Assembly: GCA_029718625.1 (NCBI GenBank) | Contig: CM056391.1 | Coordinates: 21,055,218 to 21,119,217 of the forward strand | Reading direction: 5' to 3' | Origin: Synaphobranchus kaupii | Lineage: Eukaryota > Chordata > Actinopteri > Anguilliformes > Synaphobranchidae | Length of the DNA stretch: 64,000 nt | Shown: piece by piece, positions 13,180-26,140 of the stretch | Numbering within the stretch: position 1 is the stretch's first letter | Layout of the letters: every line of letters begins with the position of its first letter | Program-made: the position numbers and the translations under genes | Notes under the pieces: model-generated | What the model was told of the DNA's origin: nothing | The model's database searches: none | The model's input: the letters and a program-made list of their open reading frames with translations, nothing else

Positions 13180-15763
13180 TTTCCCCATGGGGGGAAATGT
13201 GGAAGCTTTCAGGTCCCTGTCACTGGATAGGCCCGGAAGAGGACAGCAAGGTGATTCTTCAAATGTGTGCATATCATTTATAATAAACAGTATCATTCAG
13301 GCTTCTCAAACAGTGACTGAAATGTATAGACCATTAATAATACATTTAATGGTTCCCTAATGCTAAATTAAACTCACTGAGTTCTCCTGATTGTTTTAAG
13401 TCCTGGAATGAAGTGATTGATTGTGAACCATAGACCTACAGTGTGCTGTAGATCTCTGCTAACGTGTTCTATGGGGCACTAGAGAATCACACAGAACTGC
13501 TGAACAGAAAACTGACCCTGCAATTTGGCATTAGATGAAAACAGAGAAAATGAGAAGAGATGTGGCCCGGTTGTTGCAGGTGCAGCGTAAATAAAGTGTC
13601 TGACCTTCATTCTGTTGTCTGGCAATGTGAAAATTAGACTACAGTGCTGCGCCGGGAGACAGTGATCTTCTCGTTGCAGACAAGGCTTCATACATTGCTG
13701 TTTGAGAGGAAATTATCTCCTGCGCTATCATACCCATATGTGCAGCTGTAATGTTGTGAAAAATTTTAAATTCAGTTGCTTTTTTTTCTTTTTTGCTTTC
13801 AATGAGATTATCACCGCCGTTGTTTTTAAAAAAAAAATAACTTCCTTGTCAGTATTTGTGGTATAGATATTTACACTTGACTTGAGTGTCAGTATTTATT
13901 TTAGTTTGAAATAACATGTGCGCACCACATAATAATGAGGGAACATTGGAAAATTTGATACATAAGAGAGGGGGAAATATCAAGAACAAGCAAACTCAAT
14001 TAACACGGGAGGTGCGACCTGTTCCGGGTAATGCCTCAGACAAGCTGGAGAATGGCTTTGTGAAAGCTGCAAGTCTCACACCCAAAGTGGAAGTATTGTT
14101 CTTGGTGGCATTTGCTGAACCTCGGCTGTCGACAGAGAAGATGAAAAACCATGGATAAATGTCACTGCTACCCAACAAGAGAAAGGCTACATTTCACTCA
14201 TTCCATTAAAAGAGCTCCTTCCTCTGCAGCCTCAAATCTCTTTAGTTAATGTCACTGCCTACAGGTGTAATCTTTTACTAGGTGTGGGAGAACAAGGTCA
14301 ACGTAGCAGTGCCGGTCCCCTATCATCCATCAAATCCTTCCGTGCAGAAAGTGGACTCTCAACATCACCTCTGCTTCCCCTTTATAATTCACTTAATTAC
14401 GATTGTGCTCAAGCAGGGGCATGCAGGCCTAATTGGTTTTGAAATAAAGGCTCTTGATGCTTTATTTCAAAAGGCAGATCCACAGGCCTTCCATCAAATC
14501 AAGTAGGCCTCTACTCTTCTCATATTCAGAGTCGCTTTTACGCAGAGCTGAGCCACACAAAAAATGTCAGGTGACTGGAAAGAGCTCAGATGGAGGTAGG
14601 TTTGGAGGCAATGCAGACACACGCTTGAAACTGAATAGTCTTCTTTCAGTCGGGCTCCAAGAATGGCAATTCCCACTTTTGATAACACGTTTAAAATTAA
14701 TAATTCATTTAGCATTTTAAAACCCGGGCCATTTTTACATCTGCGGGGTTGTTATGATATCCTTTAGATCATTTTTATTGAGCACCCGTCGTTTCTGAGT
14801 GATGGAAATCCAGCAAAGGATAATGGAATAAACTGTTCTGGAGGGGACACAGATGCCCTTGTCTCAAAAACCCAAAGTAATGGGTGTGTAGTGTTATGTG
14901 TTATGTTTTTTCATACTCATTTATTCTGCTTGGTTCATTTAATTTTTTTTGTTTGTATTTTTGATTTGTGAACATGTTTGAGAGTTAGCATTATCTACAG
15001 CTTCCTGTCTGAGATGATTGACAGGTTATGTCTACTGTACGTTTGGTGGTCTCGTCTTGCTTTTTCAACGTTTCCTTGCAATAAAGTCTTAAATTATCAG
15101 GTACTGTGTTTTGAACCCTTATCAGCCAAGACCTTGCATTACAATGAGTTTCCTGTTATTTCAGTTTTATTTCAGGGCAAATAATATGTTCAGAAATACC
15201 AATTAGCATCTAATGTACAACAAGCAACAGAGATAAGGGGGAACAGACTGAGATAAGTGTAGGCCTACACAGAAAGAGAATGCCCAGACATTTGTAGCTC
15301 TAACTGGTAGCACGGCATCCAAGAGGCTTCTGTCCTGTGTTTCGTAGGAAACGTGAAAGGTCAAGCAGACATAGATGACAGATTAGCCTCATAATTGCAG
15401 GTAAACTCCGGTAATAGCTCGGGCCCATTTCTCATTCAGCAAAGCACGTAATTGGCGTCCCAAAATCTAAATGCATCGAGTGTTGTTGATGTATAGGGAC
15501 ACCCCCACAATCTGAAAGCTGTTCTTATTTTTGACGCACGTGCTCATTATTTGCAATTTGGAACTAGATTGGCTGTTTGATGCTGAGGCTTAATTATAGC
15601 CAGGCGTGGGGAGGGAGGAACCCTGGGTGCTTGGACTCCCGAAGGGGGCGGAGGCAGATGGAAAGGGGACGTGAGCTCGGGATGCAGCCTCAGCACGTAC
15701 TCCACCTTGAACAATCAGAAAAGGGTAATGAGATCAATTACTGCTCCCGTCCCAGCTTTTAAA
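13180..15763. other. Non-coding; possible regulatory DNA
   Basis: No exon recognised. The complexity is mixed, with homeobox-core-like TAATTA and TTAATTA words and a perfect hairpin at 14437-14472. It could contain conserved non-coding elements, but conservation cannot be judged from one sequence. Confidence 0.4.
14437..14472. repeat. Perfect 13-bp inverted repeat (hairpin)
   Basis: TTTTGAAATAAAG (14437-14449) is followed after a 10-nt loop by its exact reverse complement (14460-14472). Confidence 0.85.
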
Positions 15764-15891
15764 AGCGCTCGCGCGTCAGACGCCGGGTGGACGTCGATGG
15801 CGCGCCGCTCCGCGGTGCCCTTTTACCCGCCGCGGTCTGAGCTAACTCTGAGCGGAAGAGTGAGCGATCGTAATCAATCGCCGCTCCCCGT
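15764..15891. promoter_or_regulatory. Short CpG-dense patch (CpG-island-like)
   Basis: I count about 22 CpG dinucleotides in roughly 128 bases, including CGCGCG, GGCGCGCC and CCGCGG clusters, in an otherwise CpG-poor region. TTTTAAAAG lies just upstream near 15757. Such density usually means germline-unmethylated DNA such as a promoter or enhancer. No coding frame with known homology adjoins it. Confidence 0.4.
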
Positions 15892-17144
15892 GATGTCTTC
15901 GTTGGAGCTGCTGGCCGTGGAGGGAGGCCCGGCATCACAGCGCTGATATCGGGGACATGTCATTTCAGTCCCGGTGGAGCCCAGTGACTCAGTAGTGTGC
16001 CCTCTGTCAGCTACTCGACATTCAAAACAGGAGCTGCCTATTGATCTGAAGACCGATTGAGGTCTGTTACATTAGGGGACTGATTGAGCACAGGCGCATG
16101 CATTTGTTCTGCCATTTTATGTCTTTATTGTATCGCTGTTGTTGAAGGCTTCAGCTTAGGCTAGTTTCAGAAGCGGTTAGGTATAACTGACTAGTGTGCT
16201 CATATTTTAATGCCCGGATGACATTATTTCCTTTTCAGAAAATATGAGTGGAAGATAAAACATTCGCCACAGTTATTTGTTCCCACCATTGTTGTCAGCT
16301 TTTACCCACAGTTGTTCATTATTTCTGAGAATTCCATGCATAATTGCCACGGGATAATTAAAAACATGACCTTTACGAGCATTTGAAAAATCATAGCTAT
16401 ATAATATCGTGACTTTATGCTTCCCTAAACACAGAATGGCTATCCATGGAGGGATGGCTGTTAAAATCAGTCTGGCAGAATTAGAGCAATGCTCAGCCTG
16501 GATTAATAGATGCAACACTAATTAAATTTCAAAGTAAATAAATGGCGTACCTTGCAGACCAGCAGCTGCCTGCTGCCGTCTTATCGTTTATCTCTGCCTT
16601 GCGTCTGCTGTGGCTCCCTCTATGTGCCGCAGTCTTCAGTTCACATGCTGTCTGAGACATCTGGCGTATTTTTGTCACCTATGTTCCCCTACTGTACATC
16701 AAGGGTAGATATTGTGTCTTTACACACATTTGCACCTGCCATTTATTGTATATGATAGCTCTGCCAGTGATGCGTCATTTTGGGACCCGGTTGGAAACGT
16801 TTCAAGCCAGTAATTTATAATCATCATCTGACGCGCATCTTTCATTTCCATCCCACTGAAACTCAGTGTAAGTTTACATCAGCAGTACCGCAGTGTTGTA
16901 GAATTAGAGCCCATGTCCTTCCCATTGCCCAGTCTAGAGAAGACTTGTGAAGCCCTGATAACCTGACACTGACTCAAATTGCCTGATGAATTATGTTGCA
17001 ATTTAGCACATGAGGATTAAACACTGCATATGCATGCATACATACATGCAATTATTGTTTGCAAAAAAGTAATTCAAATCCTATGAAGATTTTTTTTGTC
17101 TGTATATTACTCTCCTCAGTCATTGCATGATATAATGCATACCG
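15892..17144. other. Non-coding, no gene recognised
   Basis: AT-rich with balanced composition. No repeat or exon recognised. The stretch 16250-16550 is of high complexity and could be regulatory, but this is untested. Confidence 0.45.
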
Positions 17145-17172
17145 TATATATATATATATACATATATATATG
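17145..17172. repeat. (TA)n microsatellite
   Basis: Two TA runs separated by a single C. Confidence 0.95.
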
Positions 17173-17661
17173 GCTTTGTGGCATTCTGAAATCACTAGTG
17201 AGACACTTGAAAGGAAGGGTAAGGTTTTAACTGGACATCTAAGTGAATAATCCCCTATCTGTTAATGATGAAGGTGAGAGGGTCATTGTTTGGGGTGGGG
17301 TGGGGGTGGGGGTGGCGTCTATTGCACATGAAGTGCTTTCGCTTCCCGGGGCGACTCCTTTGGGCCCCTCTCGTCTTTAGTATTGAGCCCTGTCAGCAGG
17401 GGCGCGGAAAAAGACGCGCCGTAAACATTAACGTGTTCCTCATCCCCGCAGGGCTGTCCTTTTCGGCTTTAGCGACATCCCATCAGAGTACAACGGGGGA
17501 TGAAAAATAAATCCATATCTAATCACGTATGTAAAGGAACCACGAGAGAAGGAAGGAGGAATCAACATGTTCACGCGTGTCCAGAATTTCAATGCAGCAT
17601 GTAGCGGGGATTATGTCACCTCCGAGAGCCGTAAAGCCTGCGCAACGCAGGCACATTATGG
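17173..17661. other. Non-coding, with a G-rich run
   Basis: A run of GGGGTGGGG units at 17291-17316 has G-quadruplex potential. Nothing else was recognised. Confidence 0.5.
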
Positions 17662-17674
17662 AGTGTGTGTGTGT

Positions 17675-17709
<35 letters not shown>

Positions 17710-17716
17710 TGTGTGT

Positions 17717-17749
<33 letters not shown>

Positions 17750-17820
17750 TGTGTGTGTGTGTGTGTGAGTGTGTGCGCACACATACACGTATATATATTG
17801 TGTGCGTGTGTGTGTGCATG
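17662..17820 (+). repeat. Long interrupted (TG)n microsatellite
   Basis: About 160 bases of GT dinucleotides interrupted by GTAC, GAGT and GCGCAC motifs. It creates several Cys/Val and Thr/His frames on both strands that are not genes. Confidence 0.95.
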
Positions 17821-20800
17821 TAGCTGTGCATGTGCACCAAGGAGTTGCTCCACAAAGCGTACTGTAATTCATTTTCCACTGATATGTATCTTCACAACTT
17901 CTAAACCTCTTTGGGTTTATCTTTCAGCTACAGTGCCGACCATTTTTTTTTCATAGTGAAGGGTGAGCCAAGCTGTGTGCCAGCCATTAAACACACATGA
18001 AAGGAGAGCGGACAAATCGCTTCATTTCAAAACTTTTACCGATGTCTTTTATTTTCTGCTCTCGCCCAAGGGTTGGTAAAAGGTCACTCTCTTTAATCTT
18101 CTTTAATACGATCATTATCGCATGCATTCGTGTGTTTGTATGAGTTTCATGAATATATAAGGGCATACCTGCATTCTTCTCAGCTGATATTACTTCATGT
18201 AAATACATTTCATTTTTTTTCCAGTCATTTACAATTATTTATATTGGCAATTGCCAAGGTCTCCAATGTTATTCTATTAATGCTTTTCACCTTCGTGTTT
18301 TAACATTCTTATTTTTCCAGTAAGCTGCATATTTCACATTGGGGAGGTAATTCCAGGTTTAGTGACTCCTTTTGTTTGACTTCTGAGTGGAATGCTGTAC
18401 ACTGACCTAGACTTATCAAATTAGGCACAGTGAGCTATATGAAAAGCTTATCGTTCAAACCAGACGTGACAGAAACACAGATAAAGTCTGTTTAGTAATA
18501 CATAACAGCATACCCTACTAAATGTTCCTGATTGTCGTGCCATCAAAGTTGCAAAGTAAATGGTTGCCGTGTTACTGTACAATCTCAAAGCAATAGATTA
18601 AATGGCTGCTGTAACAGAACATGGATGGCAACTTCTCCACAGAGCGCTACGCCCTCTGGCAAATTGAGCTGCACATGGTTACATTTGTAGTGTCAATTCT
18701 TGACCATTCTGTCATTTGCATACTCATTTGCATGGGCTAGATTACCTCTAGCAAGGCTGGGCTCAGCAAGTTTGTCTCCCCTCTGCCCACAGCAAGACTG
18801 AGGGTGTTTTATATACTTACATTTCTCTTTAAAAAGAAGCAATAGCAAAATAAGTTATTGAGTGATCAGATGATATAATTTCAAGGATAAATGTATTGTT
18901 GCAACACTAATAAGCAGTATATTCAGTCTCCTGTACGTGACTGAATATGAGTGCCATTCTGGTCAGCCACTTTGTTAATGGGTGTTGTGATTTAGATATG
19001 ATGTACTGCAGCAATTGTACGTAAAGTGTTGGATGAGAGGAAAATTAGTGATATTTCACACTTTAGTCATTATGTTCCCATATACTGAAATGCACTATTG
19101 CCGTATTGATTTTGCGAGCATCATTGTGCATGGAGTTGGTCATCAGAGTCAGTCAGTGTTTATACTGTATGGACAATCACTCCTTGAAATTCCTTTGAAC
19201 CAAATTTACATAGTGCTGATGTTTCTAAAGCTGTGGTATTGATGAGGTGTAGGCACTGAACGGAATTACTAAGCATCGCCTCATGAATGCCTTTTGTTTA
19301 TCCTCATTTAACCTTATATAAGTCCACAATGTGGACTGCAGCCACAGTAGTCAGTGCAAGATGATTGGTGTCATAAATCCCATTTTAAAGCTGAAAGCTT
19401 TAGAAATGTCAAAGTTTGATTGTATCTCCTCAATAGCATTTTTTCACAGAAAGATATTAATGAAATTTTAATTTATGTGAGTGCAATGCTTCCTCATCAA
19501 ATGGAGGGGGAATGAGTCACAGAGTTTTTTTCCCGCATTTTAATGCACTAGGACTGTTCGGACTACGTCCATTCACGCAGCAAATTAACACAAGCTAAAA
19601 TTAAAACTCTGCCTCGTCAGCCTCATTTTAAGGAGATACAGGCTAATAAATAATTGAGCGTTCTTCTGCCCACGACATCTCTTATTTATGAGACAAAATT
19701 ACAGCCTTAATTTGATTCTTTTGATGCTTTTGCTTCATTTACGTATATATCCAGCTCTACAATCCAGGATCCATGTTATGCAGCATTTCTCATTGTTTTA
19801 TACTCCTGCGTGTTCGGTTTGAATGTACCGACATGACATTGTAAAAGCATGAAAGACCATTCCCATCCCATCTCTTTCTCCCGTATCTCCTCACAATGCG
19901 GTAAGCAGCAGTGACCTCACATGAATCTATAAAGGGTTTCAAATCAATAATTCATAAGAATTTGCTCTATCCTCTGCTAAACTCAGTTCAAAAAAAGTGG
20001 GAAGAAAACAGTTTTAGGCTGTAAGTCTGCTTGATTGATTTCCATGTTAGGAAAGATTGACTGCTATTTCGCACTCTCACGTCTATGTTCCCTATGTAAA
20101 CATATATCATTCAGGCTTCCAGTGGAACTGGAACTGCTAGTGGATATAAACAGGTCACTCAAACTTCTAAATGCATCTTCTTTCTGGTAACAGTTTTCTT
20201 CATTTTCACCTTATGAATTAAAAAGTAAAGAATATGAGAAAACGGCCTAATACATGAAGTTATCTTTTGATCCATAATTGTCTATTGCTAGCAGATGAAT
20301 CCTGGTGGCTCTTCTGTTTCTCTTAGTGCCCTGGCCCCTCCAGTGTTTTGAGTGATGGTTGGCACTTTGACCCGGCAGGAGGCTCTATGCTTCACTGCAT
20401 CAGGGCACTTAAGAATATTCTCAGAGTAATTTAAATGATTCCAGCTGTTTACGGTATTGTTAAATCCTTGCTGTGCTTTTCTTTTCTCCTTGCCATAGAT
20501 TTAAAAAGAGTTTTAGGGCTCCTCTGAGCCTCAAATATTTTACTAGCAGAAAGTTGTGGGGGTGAGTTTGTGGCACAGCGAAGCCTGTTAAGGGAAGTAA
20601 TTGATGAGTGTGGGTCAGAGGAAGGGGGAGAAGGGAGGGATACAGAGTGAGTAGGCGGTGAGACCCAGAATCGCAGCTGCTATTTGTCACCAGACACACC
20701 ATTAATTGAGACAAAATATCCCTGCTTTTCTTTGTAAACTTCCCATTAGCTTGTGCTTTCTACCTGTTATGGAAATGTTGGCTAAGTATAGCATGTCTTG

Positions 20801-21215
20801 CACTTTTTCCCTTCTTTTCTCTTTATACAAAGCCAAATTATGCGCTGCTCTAGTAGAAGGTACAAGCAACATCAAAGAAAAACAGTCCTCTGTACTTCAT
20901 TAATATTTAATGGCCTGGATCATGCTGGAACAGGAAAATTGCACTTACAGACAAACATTTGTATGTTTTTGTCTGTCTAGATTGGTTAAACCAGTGTCCG
21001 CCATCTCAGCAGGCCTCATTTTATCCCTGTTCCCTCCTCGGATTGGTTCTCTTAAAGGCCCTCCAACCAAGCATAGCTGTTACTACAAATTGAAGAGTGT
21101 TTTTCCAAAACTCACTGTCTACTTTGACCAATTTTGAGAAAATAAAATCAAATTATTTTATTTAAAATTGGTGGCGGTTTTTTTTTTTTTTGCATGAAAA
21201 ATCATGTTTTATTGC
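17821..21215. other. Non-coding, no gene recognised
   Basis: AT-rich sequence with no recognised repeat or coding motif. A poly-T run occurs near 21179-21191, just before the TTAA element. Confidence 0.5.
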
Positions 21216-21880
21216 TTAAAGGGATAGTTAACATTTTTCAGACCCAGGTCTGCTGAGCTACTTACCACAAATTATTTCATAAATTGGGGAACATATGGGG
21301 CTCAAGCCCTCCTGTCTCCAGTATGCGTAGCTCAATCTCTGTTAGCCAAATAACACTTCATCATATGTTTATTTGCTTGCATAAATGCATACCTTGTAAT
21401 CAAAACGCGTCAATATAGCCAAAAAACTGTATTATTCGTTTGTTTTGGACCACTTGCCTTATCAATGGAAAAGATACGTTGCGTAGTTACTCTTGCTGAA
21501 ACCATTTACGGCAGTGCTACTTCTCAGGGTTGCCTGGCGACAGCTATATGACTTTACTGGTGTTTTTAAATAACTGCAGGTAGGCTATAATGCTACATCT
21601 TTTCAAATACTGTTTTTTTGGCTATATTGACACGTTTTGATTACAAGGTATGTATGCATTTATGCAAGCAAATAAATATAAGATGAAGTGTTTATTCAAT
21701 TTTGGTTTATTAATAGTGCCTTTGTTAAGTATCTGTCAGGGGGTGTCTGGCTAACAGAGATTGAGCTCCGCGTACTCGAGGCAGGAGGACTTGAGCCCCA
21801 TATGTTATCCAATTTATTAAATAATTTCTGGTAAGTAGTTCAGTGGACCTGGGTCTAAAAAATGCGAACTATCCCTTTAA
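21216..21880. mobile_element. TTAA-flanked palindromic DNA transposon (piggyBac-like MITE)
   Basis: The element is bounded by TTAA at 21216-21219 and 21877-21880. The ends AAAGGGATAGTT and AACTATCCCTTT are exact reverse complements. The inverted similarity continues inward through arms of about 216 bp (left, to about 21431) and 279 bp (right, from about 21602), for example CAAAACGCGTCAATATAGCC against GGCTATATTGACACGTTTTG. The right arm has an extra block of about 50 bp. There is no transposase frame, so the element is non-autonomous. TTAA target duplication is the hallmark of piggyBac and is also seen in Kolobok, so the superfamily is inferred. Confidence 0.75.
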
Positions 21881-24811
21881 ATCCCTAAGAATAATAGTGT
21901 AAAAGTAAAACTACAAATATCTAACCATTTATCAGAAAAATAATATCCACTGAAAAATATGGTTTATCATTGTTTTGGAAAAACATTCTTCAATTATAGA
22001 CCAATCAAAGAGCCATCTCATTCCCTTTCAGATGTAGATCCTCATTTACAACTGGTTTTGATTAGAAAGAACACAGCACACACAAAAGTAAAAGATCAAG
22101 GAAAGCAGATGTTGTGAAGTCAATTCACACGGGTTATATCATATGGGATGTTACCAATGAGGTTGAGAAAGTAATGGAATTGGCAGAGGACTGATTTGAT
22201 AGAAGTAATCTTGAGGCTAAGTAAAACAATAATTCTCACCTATGCCAATCTAAACAATGAATATGATTACAAGCTGTGCTGACTCCATTTTCTGATTTAC
22301 TCATTAAAACATAATAAAGATGAAGATTTATTTGTAATGACAAATAGCCATAGGTAACTTTTAACTTTGGCAGATGTAAGATGTAACGTGAAACATGTAC
22401 TGTTTATGACCCTACTCCATGGTATTAAAACATTTTTAGCCCAATGCATTAGCTAATTAATCTCAGCTCCTCTGCATGTCTAAAAATAACCTATAGCCAA
22501 AATAGTGGTGGGCAGGCATTGTTTCTGAATGCACAATTGTAAATGTCATCCAGGTTACTTCACTTTGCTGCAAATTGCATTTGACTCTTGCAGGTGGTTT
22601 CAATTAGGAAGGAAAATACAATACATGGCTTGGGATGAGAATTTCCTACAGGGGGAGTCATGTGAAGTGTTTTCTCTATGGAGGGGTTTCTCTTTTCAGT
22701 GAGCAGGAAGAGCTCAGTGGGTATTCTTTTCTTTGTCTTGAATGCTGCTGCTCTCTGCAAACTGATTATTTTTTGTACTCTGTGCTATTGATTTACAGTA
22801 CAAGCACAATAAATGATGAGAAATATTCCTCTTACCCGATGCTGTTATTCTTTCCCATTACTTTATTTTTTCAGGCTTACCCACAGGGCTTTTTCACAGA
22901 ACGGCTACATTACAAGTTTGTTAACAAAGACCTGCTCCTTTAAAGGTATGATTTTACTAGACCTCGCTACTGAAGCAAAGGCAAACTCCACTTTCAGAAA
23001 CAGAAAGTGCACCTGAAAAAGGGTTCAAGTACCTCAGACGAGGGACATTATGGCCCTCTCCTGCCTATTACTGGAGCGTAAAGTAAAAGGAAAGGGAAAC
23101 AATGGACCTCCACACTGTTATCTCTCTATGTTTGAAGTCGCAAGAAAGAGAGGGAACGGCTATTGATGCTGACAGAGTGAAGTCATAGCCGATGACATGC
23201 CCGTAGGTTCCTGGCAGCTCTGTGTGTCTGCAGCGTTTCGCATGTTGTGGTTTTTACAGACCCACAGCACCAGCAGCACCCATCTGCTTGCTATAAGGAC
23301 TAATTTAGTTTAGTATGTACAACTTCCTTCTCGCTTCCCCATGAAAAGTTTATTTTCCAGGCTCTGAGCAGATGATGGTGATTGGTGGAATGAGTTCAGT
23401 CAGAGTCATCTTTGGGGAAATTGTGGGTGCAAAAAACAAGCCCTTTTCCTGTTACATGTCTGCTACAGGCCCACCCAATTCTTCACAGTGTTTAAATCTC
23501 ATTTAGGGCATGGCTGGGTACCCTCCTACAGCCCTCTCGTTAGTTGTCCAAATCTAAGCAGATGCATGACTGATTCCGACTTTTATGACCTAATCCTGCT
23601 CTCTCAGCATTGCAATTTCCAAAATGGAACGGCTGGCATCGTCCAAATGCTTAATTATTATGAATGGTCACATTAGAGCACAATCTTTTACATACGCCTT
23701 ATAAGGTAGTCTGATTAGCTCTTCACAACCTTCTGCGTAGCAGGGTACAGAATACATGGTATAATTCTGTTGTGTGCTGCTGAACACATTCCAGGTTTCA
23801 GACTGGTTTTCCATCACAACATGTTGTCTCTATAGTGAGTATGTTGGGACACTGGGATAATGAGGTTGATCATATGATGCGCTACATTCTCTTGAGTAAG
23901 TCTGGCAGCTTATTCAATAGGCAGAATGTTCTTTTACATTTGGGACATTCCGTCTGAACAGGACGTTCACACTGAATGGCTCGCTATGTTTTGCAACACT
24001 CCTGGGGAGATGTTTTGGCAGTGGAAATGATGGCTCCACTAGGTTTTTAGTGAGGTAATGTATTTCAGTGAGATTAATTAATTGTAACTGGCCACCATAA
24101 CTGCAACGTTCTGTAGCCAAATGTTCAGGTTAGTCCTTTTTCTCTTTTAAAACATTCACATTATTGTTTGATGCTCTTCACATACAGTAGATAACACACA
24201 AATATGGCTTTTCAAATAAATGATGCACCAAGTAATCAAAATGATACATCTTTTTAATTGCTGCGCCATAAGATGGACAATAAAAACAGAAACCTATATA
24301 TTTGATATTTAATGGTAGGCCTACTTGGTCTTTGCTCTTGATTGCCTCTATCAAGAATTGAGTGACAATTCCCTTGAAGAAGGAGATTTAATTTTTAGTG
24401 ACCAATCAATCTGACTGTAAACCAAAGTAATTAAGATTAGTTGTTTCTGATGAGAAATTCAACCATTGTTGCTGACTGATGTAGAACAATGGGTTGGAGA
24501 GGGCTTTTCACAGACAAACAATTGTAAAAAAATATGTGATAAATGATATGGCTGATAAATGGCTCCAAATAAAATGTATAAAATGAGTACCATGAGATTC
24601 CATTTGTGTTTCTGACAATGTCTCTGGAAATAGAGTGAATTGTCTTATTTTCGTATTTTTTGTGGGGGTTACTGTGGAAGGTGAATGGTTTTTGATACAT
24701 TTTTTCTTTCTATATGGTCTAAAATACAGTAAGATATAACTTTTTTTTAATTGATATTTTCTATTTCTGATGCTCTGCCTTCAAATGACTCATGCATGCA
24801 GATTTAATATA
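21881..24811. other. Non-coding, no gene recognised
   Basis: AT-rich, unique-looking DNA. The open frames near 22635-22943 have no family motif. Confidence 0.5.
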
Positions 24812-24816
24812 CATAT

Positions 24817-26122
24817 TGTCATGTCCCGTGTTCCTGTTTTTCGTTTGTCTGGCATTCCACCCTGTGTTTTCCCTCTCTCCCTCCACTTGTGTTCTTCACT
24901 CCCCGCACCTGTATTGTGTTTTCCTCTCATTTTCTCGTTAGTTTCCCCCCACCTGTTTCTCGTTCAGTCCTCGTCAGTTTTTGTATTTAGTCTGCCCCGT
25001 TTCTTTGTTTGTGGCCAGACCGTCTTGTGTCGAAACCTGTTATTCTGTTTGTGTCTTGCACTGTGGGCCGTCTGTTTGCCCTGGCCTTTTGTGGACCTTT
25101 TTCCCAGCTCCCCCAGTCTTGGCTGTCTTCTACCCCCTGGTGGCTCCAGCTCAGGCTCGTCCTACCCAGTCCTCCTGTTCCTACCCTGGCCTCCTGTACC
25201 TGCCCAGCCCTCCTGTCCTGCCCTGGCCTCCTGTACCTGTCCTGCCCTGGCCTCCTGTACCTATCCTGTCCTGCCCTGGCCTCCTGTACCTGTCCTGTCC
25301 TGCCCTGGCCTCCTGTACCTGTCCTGCCCTGGCCTCCTGTACCTGTCCTGCCCTGGCCTCCTGTACCTGTCCTGCCCTGGCCTCCTGTACCTGTCCTGCC
25401 CTGGCCTCCTGTACCTGTCCTGCCCTGGCCTCCTGTACCTGTCCTGTCCTGCCCTGGCCCCCTGTACCTGCCCAGCCCTGCCCTGGCCCCCTGTACCTGC
25501 CCAGCCCTCCTGTCCTGCCCTGACCTCCTGTACCCTACCCAGGCTCCCCTGTTCCTACCCAGGCTCCCCGCTCCTCTCAGGCCCCTGTGCCTGCTCCAAG
25601 TTCCTGACCTCCTGCCTGCTACCCTGATCCAGTTCCTGACGCCTACTCCTAGTTCCTGAAGTCTACTCCTACCCCCCCCGGTGGTTCCTGCCCTGGCCAG
25701 CTCCTGTCCAGACTGTCAGGCCCCTGTGCCTTGGTCCCAGTCCCTGTCCTCAGGCCCCCGTGCCTTGGTCCCTGTCCCTGTCTGCCTGGACCCATCCCGG
25801 CCGTCCCTGTCCCACCTTGTTCCTGACCGCGGGCACCCGTGCCTGTTCCTGTCGGAGCGCCTGCTCCGAGTTCCTGTCCGCCTGGCCCCGTCCAGGCCGT
25901 CTCTGTCCCGCCTGGTTCCTATCCTGCCTGGTCCTGTCCAGTCTGTCTCCTGTCCAGCTCGTTTCCTGCCCAGTCTGTCCCAAACCCGTTTTCTGTCTGT
26001 TTTATGGTCCGCTTTCTGTTAGCCCCTGTCTGTCCTAATAAACGTGCTCCCTGGCGGAGTTTTCCCTGAGTCTCAGAGCTGTCTCTGAGTCTTGCGTTTG
26101 GGTCCAGTTCGGTAACGTAACA
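24817..26122 (+). mobile_element. Solo LTR, 1306 bp, TSD CATAT
   Basis: The unit starts TGTCATGTCCCG and ends GGTAACGTAACA, the TG...CA pattern of LTRs. It is flanked by the exact 5-bp repeat CATAT (24812-24816 and 26123-26127). AATAAA occurs at 26037-26042, about 80 bases before the 3' end, as expected for the R/U5 region. The plus strand is strongly C- and T-rich. A 24-bp minisatellite lies inside. No internal retroelement sequence and no second LTR are adjacent, so this is a recombined solo LTR. Family (Gypsy-like or ERV-like) cannot be settled from the LTR alone. Confidence 0.8.
25197..25465 (+). repeat. 24-bp C-rich minisatellite inside the LTR
   Basis: About ten copies of a CCTGTCCTGCCCTGGCCTCC-type unit, period 24, with some 8-bp length variants. 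Because 24 is divisible by 3, the array keeps all three forward frames open and gives artefact ORFs of 180-285 codons. Looser CCTGTCC/CTGCCTGG repeats continue to about 26000. Confidence 0.9.
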
Positions 26123-26132
26123 CATATAGTAT

Positions 26133-26140
26133 GTATACAG
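26133..26140. repeat. 8-bp target-site duplication, left copy
   Basis: GTATACAG, identical to 26876-26883, flanks the foldback element. Confidence 0.9.

Noticed and set aside
17519..17956. Overlapping Cys/Val- and Thr/His-rich open frames
   Set aside because: They are translations of the (TG)n microsatellite in different frames and strands.
24770..25659. Proline-rich proteins of 180-285 residues in three frames
   Set aside because: The 24-bp minisatellite keeps all frames open, and the boundaries coincide with an LTR, not a gene.
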